This document shows positions 15,001-29,800 of a DNA stretch of 64,000 bases, in pieces (position 1 is the stretch's first letter; every line of letters begins with the position of its first letter). Source of the DNA: Owenia fusiformis (Eukaryota; Annelida; Polychaeta; Sabellida; Oweniidae); NCBI GenBank assembly GCA_903813345.2, contig CAIIXF020000010.1, forward strand, positions 20,779,181 through 20,843,180, in the 5' to 3' direction. A program made the translations under genes and the position numbers. Below the pieces are notes generated by a model that was given only the letters and a program-made list of their open reading frames with translations, did not search any database and had not been told where the DNA came from.

Positions 15001-17888
15001 GAAATATGTCACAATTAAGGCCCCTTCACATAGTACAAATGTACCTCTCTTTGTGATTTATGATTACTGCTCATTATCTTTGCTGATATGGTATAATGCT
15101 GTACTTTCCATTTTACAATTTACAACTTCCACACATGACACTACATGCAGTAGGAGAGTATGTAGAGTATGTTATAATCACCTCTGGTTGCTGTTCAGCA
15201 GGGACAATCATAGGGTCATCCAAAGTTGGTGGATCCTCTGACGTAGAAAACTGAAGCAAGCCATAGGGATGATCATTCTCAACAATTGTAATAGTATTGC
15301 TCTGCGTGTCCTCATCAATACTTGCCCCACTTGTCAAGGTGCTGCCCTCTATCCCATCTGCAGATCGGGCTTTAGTGAGAACAACTCTAAAGTTTTCTGT
15401 CAACTCAGGGTTGGCATCATTGAATGCTGTCACAGTTAATGTCTGGAAACAAAGAACAGCCAAATATTAATATGCTTTCCTATTAAAAAATTTAACCTTG
15501 TAATTTTAAGGTATAATCCAATGATCTGGTCACTTAAATAGTACTCATGATGGAAAAACAAGTATATGGTTGAAAAAACAGCTTCTTTCAGAAAATCAGA
15601 AAAATGAAAACTGAATACTCTAAAAGTTTATCCGAGAAATATTTGTCTGAAGAAGCAATCGTTAACTGTGGAGTACCCCAAGGGTCTGTTCTAGGCCCCC
15701 TCCTATTTATCATATTTGTAAATGACTTCTATCTAGTTTCTGATAAACTCAAACTGGTGATTTATGCGGATGACACTAATATATTATGTAGTGATTCCAA
15801 TCTTGATAATTTGACCACAACTGTAAATTCTGAACTGTGTGACATCAATGATTGGTTGTTGGCCAATAAACTCACTTTAAATGTTAAGAAAACAAAATAC
15901 ATGGTCTTTGGAAATAAAAGAAATATATCTGTGAACAATGAAATAAAAATTGCAAATTCTAACCTTGAAAAAGTAGATGAGATAGGATTCCTGGGAGTAA
16001 TTATTGATTCAAAATTATCTTGGGCTCCCCATATCAATGCTCTTCATAGAAAAGTTTCAAATGTTATAGGAATGTTATATCGAACAAATTATGCTCATAC
16101 TTTAAATTCAAAGATGATAATATATAACTCTCTGATTTTTTCTCATCTTAATAACTGTAATATTTTATGGGGAAATGCTTGTAAGAATCTATTAAATAAA
16201 CTACTGATATTGCAAAAGAAATTTGTTAGATTAATAACAAATTCAGATAGATTAGCTCACACATTCCCAATTTTTCAAGATCTTAAAATACTTAATATTT
16301 ATCATATTCACACAATCCAAACCGTTTCATTCATGAAAAAAGTTATAAGCAAATCTGTACAGTTCCCTTCAAAATTATACGATCACTATTTCAAAACTAG
16401 AGAAAACATACATCAACGTATAACTCGATTTGGTCATAACTTAGATATTCCTAAACATAGAACCAGAATTGGTGAAAATTCTATTAAGGTCCATGGTTCA
16501 TATATATGGAATTCCCTCAATGAAGATATTAGAAATAAACCATTAAATTCACTCATATCTCGTTTGAAAATTGACCTCCTGAGTACAGAGTAACCAAAAC
16601 ATTTATTTCATTTCTTTATTGTCTCATATTATTGTATTTGTATATTGTATTTATATTATATTATTGTATTGACCTATGTACCACTTTAAATGTTCACAGT
16701 TTATCATGTTTATTGTAAATTTAATTATGGGCAGTCATACACCCCCTGGGGTGTCATAGCCTGTATAATGTTGTAATTTTTGTAATGAAAACTGAAATAA
16801 ATTATTTTGAAATTGAATTGAAATTGAAAATTGAAAATTGAATTGAAACTAGTGACTTTTCCATTGATTTTCGATATTTTTGCATGGTGTTTTTAATTTG
16901 AGAATACAGTGTACTCAAAATTTTGAAAGCAAATTAAGCACATTTGAAGTATAGTTATTCAAAGCAGCTTGCAACCTAAAAAGAATTTTTAAATGAAATT
17001 TCCCCTATGCATGGCATTTCATTAAGGTTCATGAAATATATTCAAAAACATTGTACTCACTTGCGATCGTGTCCCTGGTTCAAAGATAAGCTGACCTTGG
17101 TACGCAGTGAAATCCTCCGTTGCTAATGGTGTGAAGTCGGGCCGTACCATTTGCTGGACTTCCCAATCTACTGACACTGTATCAGCATCACCACGACGAC
17201 GCTCGACGGGACAGGAGAAAATGGCGGCTTCATTTGTGGTTGATTCAGGGGAGCATACATCACTAAAGCCAAACAGTCCATTGGCATTGTCACTTTTCAA
17301 TACTGGAAAAAAGTATAGTTACATTGCAGTAAACATTGAGTATCATTTGGGTCTGAATAATACTGATTAGTTTCCTTTCTATCACTATTTTTTGAGGCTT
17401 TTCAAACCTAAATTATATTATTTATCTCTTTCAATTTAGCCATGCAAGTAGCTTTACATTGCAAATGCTTCATTAAGGAAAATGGTTTAAACATTTAATA
17501 GCAATAAAGACCAAAATACATATTTTTCTATTCTGATGATTTTTGGGCAATGTAGTCATATCGATTGAAAAATTGTACTTCCTTTTAATGCAAACTAGCA
17601 CTAAGACTTTGTCATGTAGAAACACATCAACGATTTCTAGCCGGCCAGAGAAAACAACAAATTAAACAAGTACCTTTAACAATTCCAGTATTATCGTTAT
17701 CAGAAACTCTTGCTCCCCCTTTGGCAGATATCAACTTTATAGCAAATGTCTCATCTGCCTCTTCTTCAGTGTCTTGCAGTGATGTCACAGTTATCGTCAT
17801 GGCATCCACACCCTCGGGAAATGTTAAGTAACCGGATAGAGGACTGACGTCAAGCTTTGAGGGTGTTTCATATAGCTCATGTATTTCC
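38..17888 (-). CDS. ADGRV1: ADGRV1 coding exons 24-45 (Calx-beta block 2 and Cys-rich module)
   Basis: Exons in transcription order: 17674-17888, 17061-17302, 15182-15442, 14617-14754, 10389-10661, 9736-9939, 9226-9343, 8110-9077, 7567-7745, 7081-7261, 6800-6949, 6314-6471, 5987-6207, 3403-3522, 3022-3207, 2336-2478, 2044-2143, 1397-1576, 1012-1157, 707-815, 461-545, 38-182. The last exon ends in phase 0 at a GTAAGT donor at 37-32, so the gene continues past the window edge. The intron 10662-14616 hosts a lectin gene, 15443-17060 hosts a reverse-transcriptase remnant, and 3523-5986 hosts nested mariner-like elements. Exon 8110-9077 (968 nt) encodes about three Calx-beta units, including the segment IPNSPRLGP-like NSPRIGP that is well conserved in ADGRV1. 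Confidence 0.92.
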
Positions 17889-20800
17889 CTAGAATTTATC
17901 AGATGGAATGAATATAAGCAACAAGATCACTGAACCATATGTAGCAACTGAAGTACTGTAAATTCTACTATTGACTAAAATAATGTTAAGAATTTAAATA
18001 ACCAATTTACAATCTTTTTGATTTCTAGCAGAAAGAACGCAATCCCATATTTACCCTGCATCCAGCTTTCTACTGAAGACCCTGGCATCCTGCATGAGGC
18101 CAATATATTGGTCTACACCTGGCTCAATGGCACCTACTAACAGCACCCCTACACCATCCTGGGTATTCAGGCCAGCCAGGACACTGTAAATAATACATCT
18201 TCATGGTAATCATGCCCATGGTATTATATGTATTGTTAGTATTGCAATTTAAAATCTTGCTTTTCATTGGCCAAAGACCAGTCAACAGTTTTGACATCTA
18301 ACTCACTAAGTTGAATTCCCAGGTACTAGGTAAAAATGTGTTTAAATTCCTTAAATTAGGTGTGACTAGAATATTAAGAAAACAGCCCAGTACTGACAAA
18401 ATAAAACTGATAAATAACAATGTATTTCCCCTGACACACTATAGTACAGTGGGTATATTCATGTTGTCATCATATCAATACGTCCACCTACCTTGTCCCA
18501 ATGGAGGCACCATCTATGAAGAATTCAGCAAGCCCATTGTCGACTGTGAGTAGAATATGATGCCAAGCCCCATCCTCTATACTGTTGTCTGACGCTTTCA
18601 CTGCTACTTGGTTGTTCTGCAGCATACAGAAATTTTAATATCAATTTTGGCAAAAGAAATTGGCTAAAAACTACAAAATACACCCAAAACGACTAAATAT
18701 AATTGACACAAGATAAGTGGAATGTAATAAGTTTGCTTGTGAAAATGGACTATTTTGAGGTGAAATCTAAATCTAAATCCATCTTTAAATCTTTCTGATA
18801 ATCTATGTGTATTTTACCTTGTCAGTGGCAACGCTGTACCTGAACTCTATCACTGTATCATCCCCCGCAAGGTCTAACCGTAATCCATAGTAATGTATGC
18901 TTCCCCCTACAGATGACTTAGATAGGAGATAACCACTGGTATTATTCTCTGGCTTCACCCAGACGCTTATACTAAAGCCTGTCTCTATATCAGCTTTTGA
19001 TGTTTGGTACTCAGTCGGTACATTTACATATGATCCTGGAAATAGTGAGCTCATATAATTAACAGTATGAAATGTCACTTTTACCAATCATTATAATGCA
19101 GTATACCCATGCATGGCCTTTAACCTATAAATGGATCTAAAGCATGTGTTCAACTTTTGAATGGTTGCACAATTCAAAGAATTTTCTGACTTGCCATCTC
19201 AGTAAATTTTTGAATATATTTAGTGTTGAGAAAATTACCTGTTTGACTAGTAAAGTTGAGCACCATAGATCCTGTTTCCTTTCTCCCACCACCCTCCACA
19301 ACCTCCACTGCTTCAGGGACATCCCCAAGGAACAGAAGATCTTTCAGACTAGGCAGATTACCAGCACCTGCTATTTGGTAAGAGAATATCTCCCATGCAA
19401 CCTGGAAAAATAATGATGATGAACTATAGTTGGAGTGATGTGGAGTTCAAATTAGTCTAGATTACTTGAACTTTTGGTGTTTTGGATTCATATTTTGAAC
19501 CTGTAAACATGAACATTCATTTAAGAATCGATTTATTTCAAAGTATTGTGTGTATTTAACTTATCTCATATTAAAGATGTCTCTACTATTCATTTCTCCC
19601 TCCCCAATATATAGCATCATGGTTATCCCATATTGGTAGGTAAAGTTTAAGGAATGATCAGTTTTAAAAAAAAGTCCATTCATTAGGAAATACACCTCAG
19701 TCCTCCAGGATTTCTGTCGAGATAAATCCTATATACCAAACCTCCTGTGAGATAATAGTCAAATTGTTTACCTGAACATCCTTGAAAGTCCCCTGCTTCC
19801 TGACAACAGTAAAAGTTGTCCTGCTTTCCTCTTCTTCCCCAGGATTAAAGTCCTCTGCAATACTTAACTCTCGAGAGTCAGCAGGAAAAGCAAACACGCC
19901 ATAGGGGTCATCATTTTCTGCTATTTGTATCATAACAACCTGGTCCATGTTTGAGAGGACCCCTACTTGACCACTAGGACCTCCACCTATAGGACATAGA
20001 ATATTGTTGTCAAGAATCTTAAATATATAGATACTGTAGAAGTGGAAATTTTGGCGTAAGATACTAAAACACTACTGCCATTTATTAAACTTTCCCAGAT
20101 CAGCAATCAAGAAAATGGAAAAATACTCGAGCCAACTTCTTGTAATTGTTATGTCATGTAGGATTTATTAAATATGTTATTGCCCTATAGGTATGTGCTT
20201 TAATATGGCTCCAATATAAAAGTAATTTCTTTTTTAATTTTCATTACAAATGGAGTTTAAATTGTAATGAAATAGCACATGCCACATCATTATTACTTTT
20301 TAAATGTGGTTTTAAATCAACTGATAAAAGCCCAGTTATTCAACTCACCTGTGGCATTAAGCAGCTCAAGTCGGAAGTTTTCAAGATATTCCGGGACATT
20401 ATCAGCAATAGGTGTCAGCACAATAGGCTTACTTTGCTCCTGATCAAGGAATGTGATAAAATCAGAATTCTCCGAAAAATCAGTCCCAGGTTGAACAAGT
20501 TCATCTGTTTCATTATTATAGATCTGCCAGTATATATGAACTTCACCAAATCTGCCTCGATCCCTCGTCACACTAAAATAATATTTCACATTGATTTTGT
20601 GATTAAAACAGTAAGCCAAGGCATGAACATGCGAAATAGCACCACCTGCCATTTGTTACAGACATCGACTGCTGAACTGCTAAACATCATCCACAAAAAG
20701 TTAGATACTATAGCAATATGTCACTACATTTTGAGAGTATGGGCCAATAATCCAAAATGCCATTCTTAAAATTTACCTAGCATTTCCAAAAATTAATCAA

Positions 20801-23800
20801 TTGCAATTTCAATAAACATCATTTGAAAGCTACTGATGCTACTACTATTATTCAAAATACGAGAGAATAATACAGGAAGGGGAATTTCAAAATATGTTCT
20901 TAATACAAATACAAAATTACTTACTCAAACGATATCGGTGTCCCCTCATTACCAGTCTTCATGAAGGGAGGGGAGAATTTAAACACGCCATTTGCCTCGT
21001 CATTTGCCATGATTGTGACAGTTGCTTCAACATTACCAAATACAACTACATCCCCTGTAATAAGAAAGATATCTAGTAAATTGAAGTTTTTTGAGTATTG
21101 AATGAAATGATATTCCTGTGAACGGATAATGGCCACCATCCAACCTTATTGAGGACACACATGCAGTATATTTTGTGAAGTGTAACTTTTCTAATGCAAA
21201 AATGATACACAAAAGATCCTTATTTTAGTTAACAAAATGCCACAATTAAGTAAGAAACATATGGGAGGGTGCCAAAAAGCTTAGGATATAGTACAATAAG
21301 TATGTATTAAAACAATTAGAAAAACTAGATTAATTTAATAATTTCTTACCTTGGGCATCATACAATCTCACATAGAATACTTCATCAGTCTCAGGAATCT
21401 CATCTTCGAGTGTTGCAATTGTTATAACTTTCTCCATTTCGCCAATGGCAAACTGCAGTACTCCATCAACGACTGCTGTGTAGTCAAGTTCTCCCGATTT
21501 TGCTGTGCCATCTATGGTCCGGTATTTCACAGTAGCAGGGGTTTTAAGTTCTCCATCGCGGACAATTGTGAACTCCACTGAACCCGATTCTGAGGTGCTT
21601 TGTGTTATGGGCACTGAAATTTGTGATTATGCTACATGTAAATGCCATGTTAAATTGGGTTAGATTTCTTAGGACATACAGCAAGAAATGAAGACATTGA
21701 AGTCATGTTTTAAAATCCAAAATAAGATTGAAGAGTCAGCCAGGCATAAAGTAAACACTTTTAATTGTATATTTTCAGAAAATCAAATTATTGATTGCTC
21801 ATGTTTATAGTTATACACAGGAAAGAAAGAAGTAGACTGAAGGAATACATATATATTTAAATATTCCAGAAGCTAATGTACTTAGTGACACATTGATTAT
21901 TTGACAGCTTTGGTATTCCAAAAACTAGTATTTCTAAAAGATCGAATACCTTTGAAATGTATCGCATCATCGTTTTTGTTGATTGTAACAGTTGCCTCTG
22001 TTGGAGTGCCTAGTCTTGAGCCCCCAGTGGGATTAGATAGGACAACATCAAACACCTCACTGCCCTCAGGGAGCTACAAACGACACAAATATTATAATGG
22101 TATATTCCAAATAAAGATCATTAAAGTCCCCGTCTAAAGTTTGAAAATATTTTTTTATCATTCATTTACTATTTGTCAGGACTTAAAAAGTGATTTTAGA
22201 GATTTTTGAACAAAAAAATTTTTTTGAAAAAAAAGTTGTGAGCATTTCATTTCTCAAATATTCAAATTTCCCGCCATTTTTCAAAAAAAGTTGAAATTTC
22301 TTAATCATCAAATATTTCTTAATGCATTTCAAAAAAGATTATATTTTTAACTCCAATGCAAAGATTGAACAAAAGACACACTATTTCGATAATAAAATGT
22401 CATATTTAATGGGCCACTTCAATGTTTTAGCTTATCAAAAATATTTTGAAACATTAGTGATGTCACTAAGGTAACAAAAACTTTTTGAAAAAAATTGAAT
22501 TTTTTTTTTCGATGTCAATCTTTTCTAAATATGCTAGACTTTCATAAAAAAACAATGTTGATTGTCTGACCAGGTTAAAAGGAAGAATAAATTATTTTTT
22601 AGATATCATTGTACCATTGGTTTTTATGAGAACTAAAATTTTGAAATGCATTTTTCTCAGAACCATTTTCATGCACTGATAAGTTCATTTCTCGCTTGTT
22701 TATCAACCGATTTTCTTAATTTTTTCGGCAAAAAACATAGGAGGATGTATGCTATGCATTAGTATGAATTGTGGCTAATTAAAAGATATGAGTGACCTCT
22801 AAAAGTTGGTTTTAAATAAATTCACAAATTTTGGAACAAAAAGTCTATCAAAAACCACTTTTTGAAATTAAAAAAAAAAGTTTCACATATCACACTTTGA
22901 TAACATTGGGTAAGACTACAATATAAGCCAAAGTGGTTTAAACTTTACATGGGGCCTTTAAAGAAGTATCTCACCTCATGAATACCTCCATATATCTTAA
23001 ATGTACACACATATGTTTAAATACATTTCGAGGATTCAAAACAACGGTCATTACATGTAACTATATAAGTTATTGAATGATTTGAAGTGCATTACAGGAT
23101 ATATTCTGCTTGAGAAATTCTGTATTATATTAGAACGAAACGAAGTCAAGTGCCAATACAGAATATCGAAAGCAGAATATATAGACACAATATATATATA
23201 TAGACACAAAGTAAAACATGATATACTTGATTTAATGAAATAATATTTCAAATCTTGATGATAAGTTAGTATATTCATTTTATTTATAGCACAAAATCTT
23301 TTAGGCAGATACCTCATCAGATACTGTCTCAATCTGAATAATTGCATTATCCTGTCCCTCGACAAACTGCAATGTCCCCGAGAGTGGCCTTAGATCAGTG
23401 CTGTTAGATTGCGTAACACTCCAGTCTAGTAGTACAGTGCCGAATACGCCTCTGGTGCGGAGAACTCTTATCTCAGCCAGGAACTTGGAATCGCCTTTTG
23501 TCTCATCTAGGATAATACAATAAGAGAGTGAAATATTCTGTAACTCTGGGCTAATATTATGACTTAATATAGTTTATATTCTGAGAATTTCCTTGGTAAA
23601 TTGATTTTCTATTTCCTAAATTATACTTTACCATGTACCACATATTTACTCCCAAACTTTTTCTTTATTTTTTATTTATTAGAAATCATATGAACATATT
23701 TATTGCATGATAGTAATAAAGCACCTCAAGGAATGTAAGCAAAAATATTCAGTTACAAATCTTTTATACTCCAAAGGTATATTTATTAAACTTACCCACA

Positions 23801-26800
23801 AACACCAAAACGCTGTCTGGATGGAACTGTAGTACACCATAGGGATCATCATTTTCCTCCACTGTGATATTAATGGTTGACCCTTCCCTAATCACAGCTG
23901 TATCATCACCATAGCTACGTAGCAACAGCTGGTAAGTCTCAAACAGCTGCAAAAAAAGATATTCAATACTCGTATGTTATAGAATTGAGAATTATTGAGA
24001 GATTAAGATATATCATACGAATAATGAATCTGATAAGAGTTCAGAATTCAGTCAGGCATGAGAGAAAACATACAAAAGCATATTCATATCATCCCTAGTT
24101 TTTCTAAACAAAGCTGTGTAAACTTATTTCTATGAGTTGGAATTTTAAAAAAAAGTTGAATGTTAAATTTGTAAAAAAAATATTTAAAAAGTATTCTACA
24201 TTGTATTTCTGCCTGTTCCTCAAACAGAAATGTTATTGAAAAATATACATTGCTTCTCCAATAAGACTTTTTATTCTCAAAATTGCTTAATATTCTACTT
24301 AAAATGATGACAGCTATAATACTGGAACAGTATTACAAACCTCTGGAACTCCATCTCCTTTGGCAATTATTGTATCATTTTTAACATACTCTCCTGGTCC
24401 AAACTTTAATACACTTGTCCCTCCATAAAACTCTGTTTCCCCATCAGGATGGATATAATACTGTATGAATCTTGTCACTAGGGCGCCACCTATTCTCTCC
24501 ACTGAGACTATGACAGGTGTACCTTCCTCCTACAAAGTATGGACACTTTTTACAATTTGATTCAGTTTGATATATCCCACGGAGCATGTTGATGTTATCA
24601 TCCCATTTATATGGTATCACCTCTTCAGAAACAACAACTTTTTAACAGCTATAAACTATTTCAAACTGCCTCTTTCACATAGTGAATCTGTTTTGTATTA
24701 TAGACCAAATTGAATTATAGACTGCATTATATTATAGACTGTATTGAAACATAAAGTGTATAGTACATGTATTATATAGAGATTATCCTATATGAGGTTC
24801 AGGATATTGGGATTATCCCATAGCCAATATGATATATCTGCACAATATGCGAACGGTGATTATGAAGTAGTGAGCAGAGATACTATATCTGCCCCCTCAG
24901 AACGGGAGGTAAAGCTATATCTGCCCGCTGATTAAAATATAAGATTTTACAAACTGGCTTTATGTACCTGTAACACGTCCAAGTATGGGATAAAAGATTT
25001 TACAAACTGGCTTTATGTACCTGGAACACGTCCAAGTATGGGATAAATAGTATTACAGACTGAACTGTATAATAGTGTACTGTCTATTGAGGTGTTGATG
25101 AAGACATGCAATTGCAAGTGCTTATTTGTGAATTGGACGTTGTCTTGTCTCAGATTATGCTCATTTCACTTGAATTTCTTCAATAAGGGGTCAAGTCAAT
25201 ATATTCTTTGAAAATGTTCTGTCCATCAAATGGATCTGTTAATGCAATTTGTACATCCAGAAATACAATCAATAGATTTCATAAAACTGATATGTTCTTT
25301 TATGGCCTAGTCACATAGCCCGGCCGATGTCCGGCATCGGTAGAGCTCGGTGGATTTTTTTGGTGCCACCGAGCTCTCCTCATCGGAACCAGAGCTCGGT
25401 GACGTGAACGGACTCCGTCCGGACATCTTCAGGTACTATACTTTCCAAGGCTCTGTCCCACATCGGCCGGAGCTCGGTCGGAGCTCGGCCGGTGTCCGTT
25501 AAAAAAACCTCGTCCTCTGGTTGTCTCAGATGCACGGGACACCGACCGATACTCGGCCGTGCACCGGCCGACGTGTGTTCTGATGTGGTTACGATGGGGC
25601 TGCGATGAGGGAGCTCGGTGAGAGCCCGGTGAAATTTAACTCCGAAGTTAAAATTTCACCGAGCTGCCACCGATGCGGTTTTAAGCAACAAACGCCACGG
25701 ATGTCCGGCCGGTGTCCGGCCGGTGTTCGGCCGAGTTCGGTGAAAATTGCATCGCTGGCTCATCGGAACCTCATCGGCCGGGCTATGTGACTAGGCCATT
25801 ACTCAAAAAATAACTTTTGAATGAAGTCAATTTTTGAGTCAACCCCCAATTTCTTTTCTACTCTACTATTCTATTTCAGTGACAGGATCATTGTGAATGT
25901 GATGAGCATTATCATAAGTGTAAAAATACTATTCCTCTAACTTACTGTGCAGAAAATCTACATTCAAATAAAGGAATTTGTATCTGTTTAATTTTCATGT
26001 AAGAAACACTAAACATTTATACTATTCATATTGCTGTAATTTAATTGGTTCAGACAGCTGTACATTACCATGTAAAACCAATCAGATTACGGATAATCCA
26101 TAAGTTATACACTATATATTTATGTTATACTAAACATTTACATCGCCTACATGCAACCAGAAGTTCGCTTCTTGATAGCATGCTACTTAAGCCTCTTTAT
26201 TCCTGGCAATTTAAAACTCAAAAATTTTGCATATTTATTTTATTTCAGAATATTGTAAATAAAAGAGCAATATAAAAATTCCGATATTAACAATGAAAAT
26301 AACTCGCTATCAAATGAAGATTTCTAGCTGCTAATCTTAGGGAGTGGTCAGTATATTATACACTATACATTAAAATAGAGAAAAACTTTCCATTATTACT
26401 ATCTAGTAGTACATGTAATTATATTTTATCAATTGGCTACTGCTGCACATACAACATGGGAAGTTCTTAAACCATTCACATAAACTAGTACTACATATTA
26501 TGCCATTCATAAAACAATTCTTATTTGGTGTTAGATATTTTTATCCAATTACCTACCTCCATATTATATCCTGATAACATACTCCCCGAAAACTGAAACA
26601 CGCCACCGGGATTATCATTTTCCTTTATGGTCACACGCACTTGGATGGAATCCAGACGTAGCTTTTGAGTCCCACTAGGTTCAACGGAGGTCAAGGTCAC
26701 GATCAATTCCTCGTCGGTTTCTGGTATTTCATCGGGCATTATCTGTATGACTATCTCTGCAGTTGATTCACCTGAAACAGAATGACAGGTCCACTGTAAC

Positions 26801-29800
26801 CATGGAAACGTTGACATCAAAGTAAGCAGATAATCAATTCTTATTCTTCTGGTAATGAACCTTTTGTTCGTAATTTCAGATAAATTAATGTTAATGGCAT
26901 ACCAGAGAGCATTGTCACATTGCCAGATGTTACTCCAGTGTCGTCAGGGGTAACAGATGCTACATAACGTCCTGTCCCAACCATCGACCAATAGACAGTC
27001 ACATCACCATTTACTCCTTCTCTATTTAGCACAAGTGGAATCTACAACATAGAAAACTGATTATGAGTATATTTGAATATGATTATATTTCTGTTTCTTT
27101 AAAGTGAATAATAAATGAATAAATAAATATTGAATAATATTTTTGGTTTATACTTAGGCCCAGCAAGTACACCACAACCAACCAAGCCAATATACATATA
27201 TTTACCCTTTGATTAAAGTTGCCTTCTGGCTCAGCTACAAAGATATCTTCTGTTGCAGCAAATCCAACTTCTCCATTAGCATCTTGTTGTCTCACTGTAA
27301 CAGTAGCTTTAGTATTCTCCCCTAGCATTGGACTGTTGAAAGGGCCCACCTCTGCGGCTGAAATAGTAAACGTTGTAGAATGTTATCAGTAGGCCTGGTA
27401 TTTCTAATATGAGAAAAAATGTTTAGTCCCTAAATCTTTATTATTTCTTTAAGCAAATCAGAAAGGGGAGGGAATTTTTTAAATCACTTTTTGAAAATCT
27501 TGGACCTTTTCATTGTTCCTCCAGTTTTCAGGAAGGGATGGATAGATAAGACAATTGAGTTAGAATCAAGTGTTCCTTACGTATGTATATCACAGAAAAT
27601 TCCTGAAATAGTAAACAGAATACCTGATGCTAATTCCACTTCAGTGAGGTAAATCTCGAAAGTTGAGTCAACCTTCAGAAATGCAGTCTCCTTTATAGCT
27701 ACATCAAACTTATAAAATATCTGGCTGTTTGGAATAGTCACTTTCATGGGTAATTCTGGTACTAATATATTTGTGACATCTGTGGTAGGATCTGTCATGT
27801 TGATGTGGATTGAAGCAGAAATATCACCAAATATGCCCCCATCTCTTGTCAGCGTCAACTGAAGTTTTCTTGGAGTGTTTGTCTGAAATTAAAATCACAA
27901 TATAATCTGTGCATTGCTTTCTAGGGGTCAATTTAAAAAGGCAGGGTTGATAAATTGTAATTGCCTTAAATATTAATGGACTATTGCAATCCTCAATAAT
28001 CACTTTTTAAATCTAGTAATAAGCTAGGTGAGGCCTTGTTACTTTAAAAAAAAATGAAACAAATGAACACATAGTGGATCACGTATGCCTTGGTCACATT
28101 TGCTCCGATTTTCACTATGGCGCCCAGCCAATTGAGTATTTTGTTCAAAATTGAATACAATATTGAGCAAAACACTCAATCGGCCGGGCACTGGCCGATG
28201 GATCGGAGCAAATGTGACCCAGGCATTACACACACAGTAATTTTCCTAACCCATATATACTAGCTATGCCACTGCATTACATATTATTATATACTCACTG
28301 TAATCAGAGACTGTTCTGAGTCAGGTGCCAATTCAAGTATGCCGTATGCACTATCACTGTCCTCAATGATCAACTCTCCAGATAAAATGTCTAAAATACC
28401 AAACAAAAATATATCAAATATCTACAACAATATTCAACAACAGACCTGACTAACAAGAGATTCCTCCTCCTCCTCTCATAAACAGTTTGCTTTTTTGATG
28501 TGAGAGAGAAATCAAAGCTACGTGTATGTATTAGGTTTATTCATGAGCTTATTCAGGTTTCATTAAATCTACAACAAGCCTGACTTACTAGAGATTCCTC
28601 CAATGTAAAAGCAGTCATATTTATTTATATATCATCTCATAAAGAATTTGCTTTTTTGATGTAAGAGGTAATTCGTAGCTTCATGTATTAAGTCAGTATT
28701 CATGAGCTAACTCAGGTTTTATCAAATCTATTAATTTAAAGTGGCTCCGAGCAACTCTGACTTTTAATTACTTCAACAAAACATAACAATCTACAGACTT
28801 TGACACAAACTTTCATTTCTAAATATACCACTTTCCAGGATAAAAGATTCTTGGAAAATGTGATATACAGAGCTTGGTGCTGCTCTAAAATAAAAGCTAG
28901 GTGTATCCAAACAGAAAAAAATGTATCAAAGTCTATTGATGGAGAAAGTTAAAGGTTGCTTTGATTTTCTAAATGTTGGTATATTTTAGAATAAGGATGT
29001 ACAGACTAAGCCACTTTTAACATTACATACCTCCTGCCTTTGCTCCCCCAGTGACAGTCTCAGGCAGCAAATGGAGCATGTATCGCTCCCCTATTTCAGG
29101 CAAAAGATCCTGCACCAAAGTCAACAAGATAAACTGACTCCTGTCTCCTTCAAGAAAAGTCACAGTCCCTGATTTTGGAGAAATATCCAATAATACATTA
29201 TCTGAGTTAGAATCATTTCGTTCTAGTATCCAGTCAATTTCTACTGCCCCGAATGTTCCCCCGCTTCGTGTGACGACGAATTCAGTGAATTGAGCAGTTT
29301 CATCCTCATTGATTCTAAATTGTGGGAATTCTGCCCCATCTGGTGTTTTTAGACTGAGGACACCATTTTCATCATCATTGGCTGTGATTGTTACCGTGGC
29401 AACTGCAGGATCGACCAATACAACATCACCACTTGGGTTCTCTAATTCAATTGTAAAATGTTCAGCAATTTCAGGGATGCTATCTTGAAGTATGTTGACA
29501 GCTATGGTGTATTCTGTCACGCCAATGCCAAATCCTATAGTGCCATTAATTCCCGTGAAATCCTGATCCCACACTGCAGATCCGGACAGCACAAAGTAAT
29601 TAACAGTGGCTGGTTTATCTACTGGACCTATAACGGACACACCATCGTCACCTAAACCACGTTGAATAACTATCTCCAATGATGTGATTTCTTCAGTTTC
29701 ATCAACTCTGTAGTTACCCTGAAAATAATAAAAATACATAAATTTAAGTGAATCGAATGCCTTGTAGAAATCATAAGACATGTACCCCTAATAAGTATTT

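Noticed and set aside
25605-25790. Small ORF in GC-rich sequence
   Set aside because: Falls inside the MITE and shares its palindromic words.
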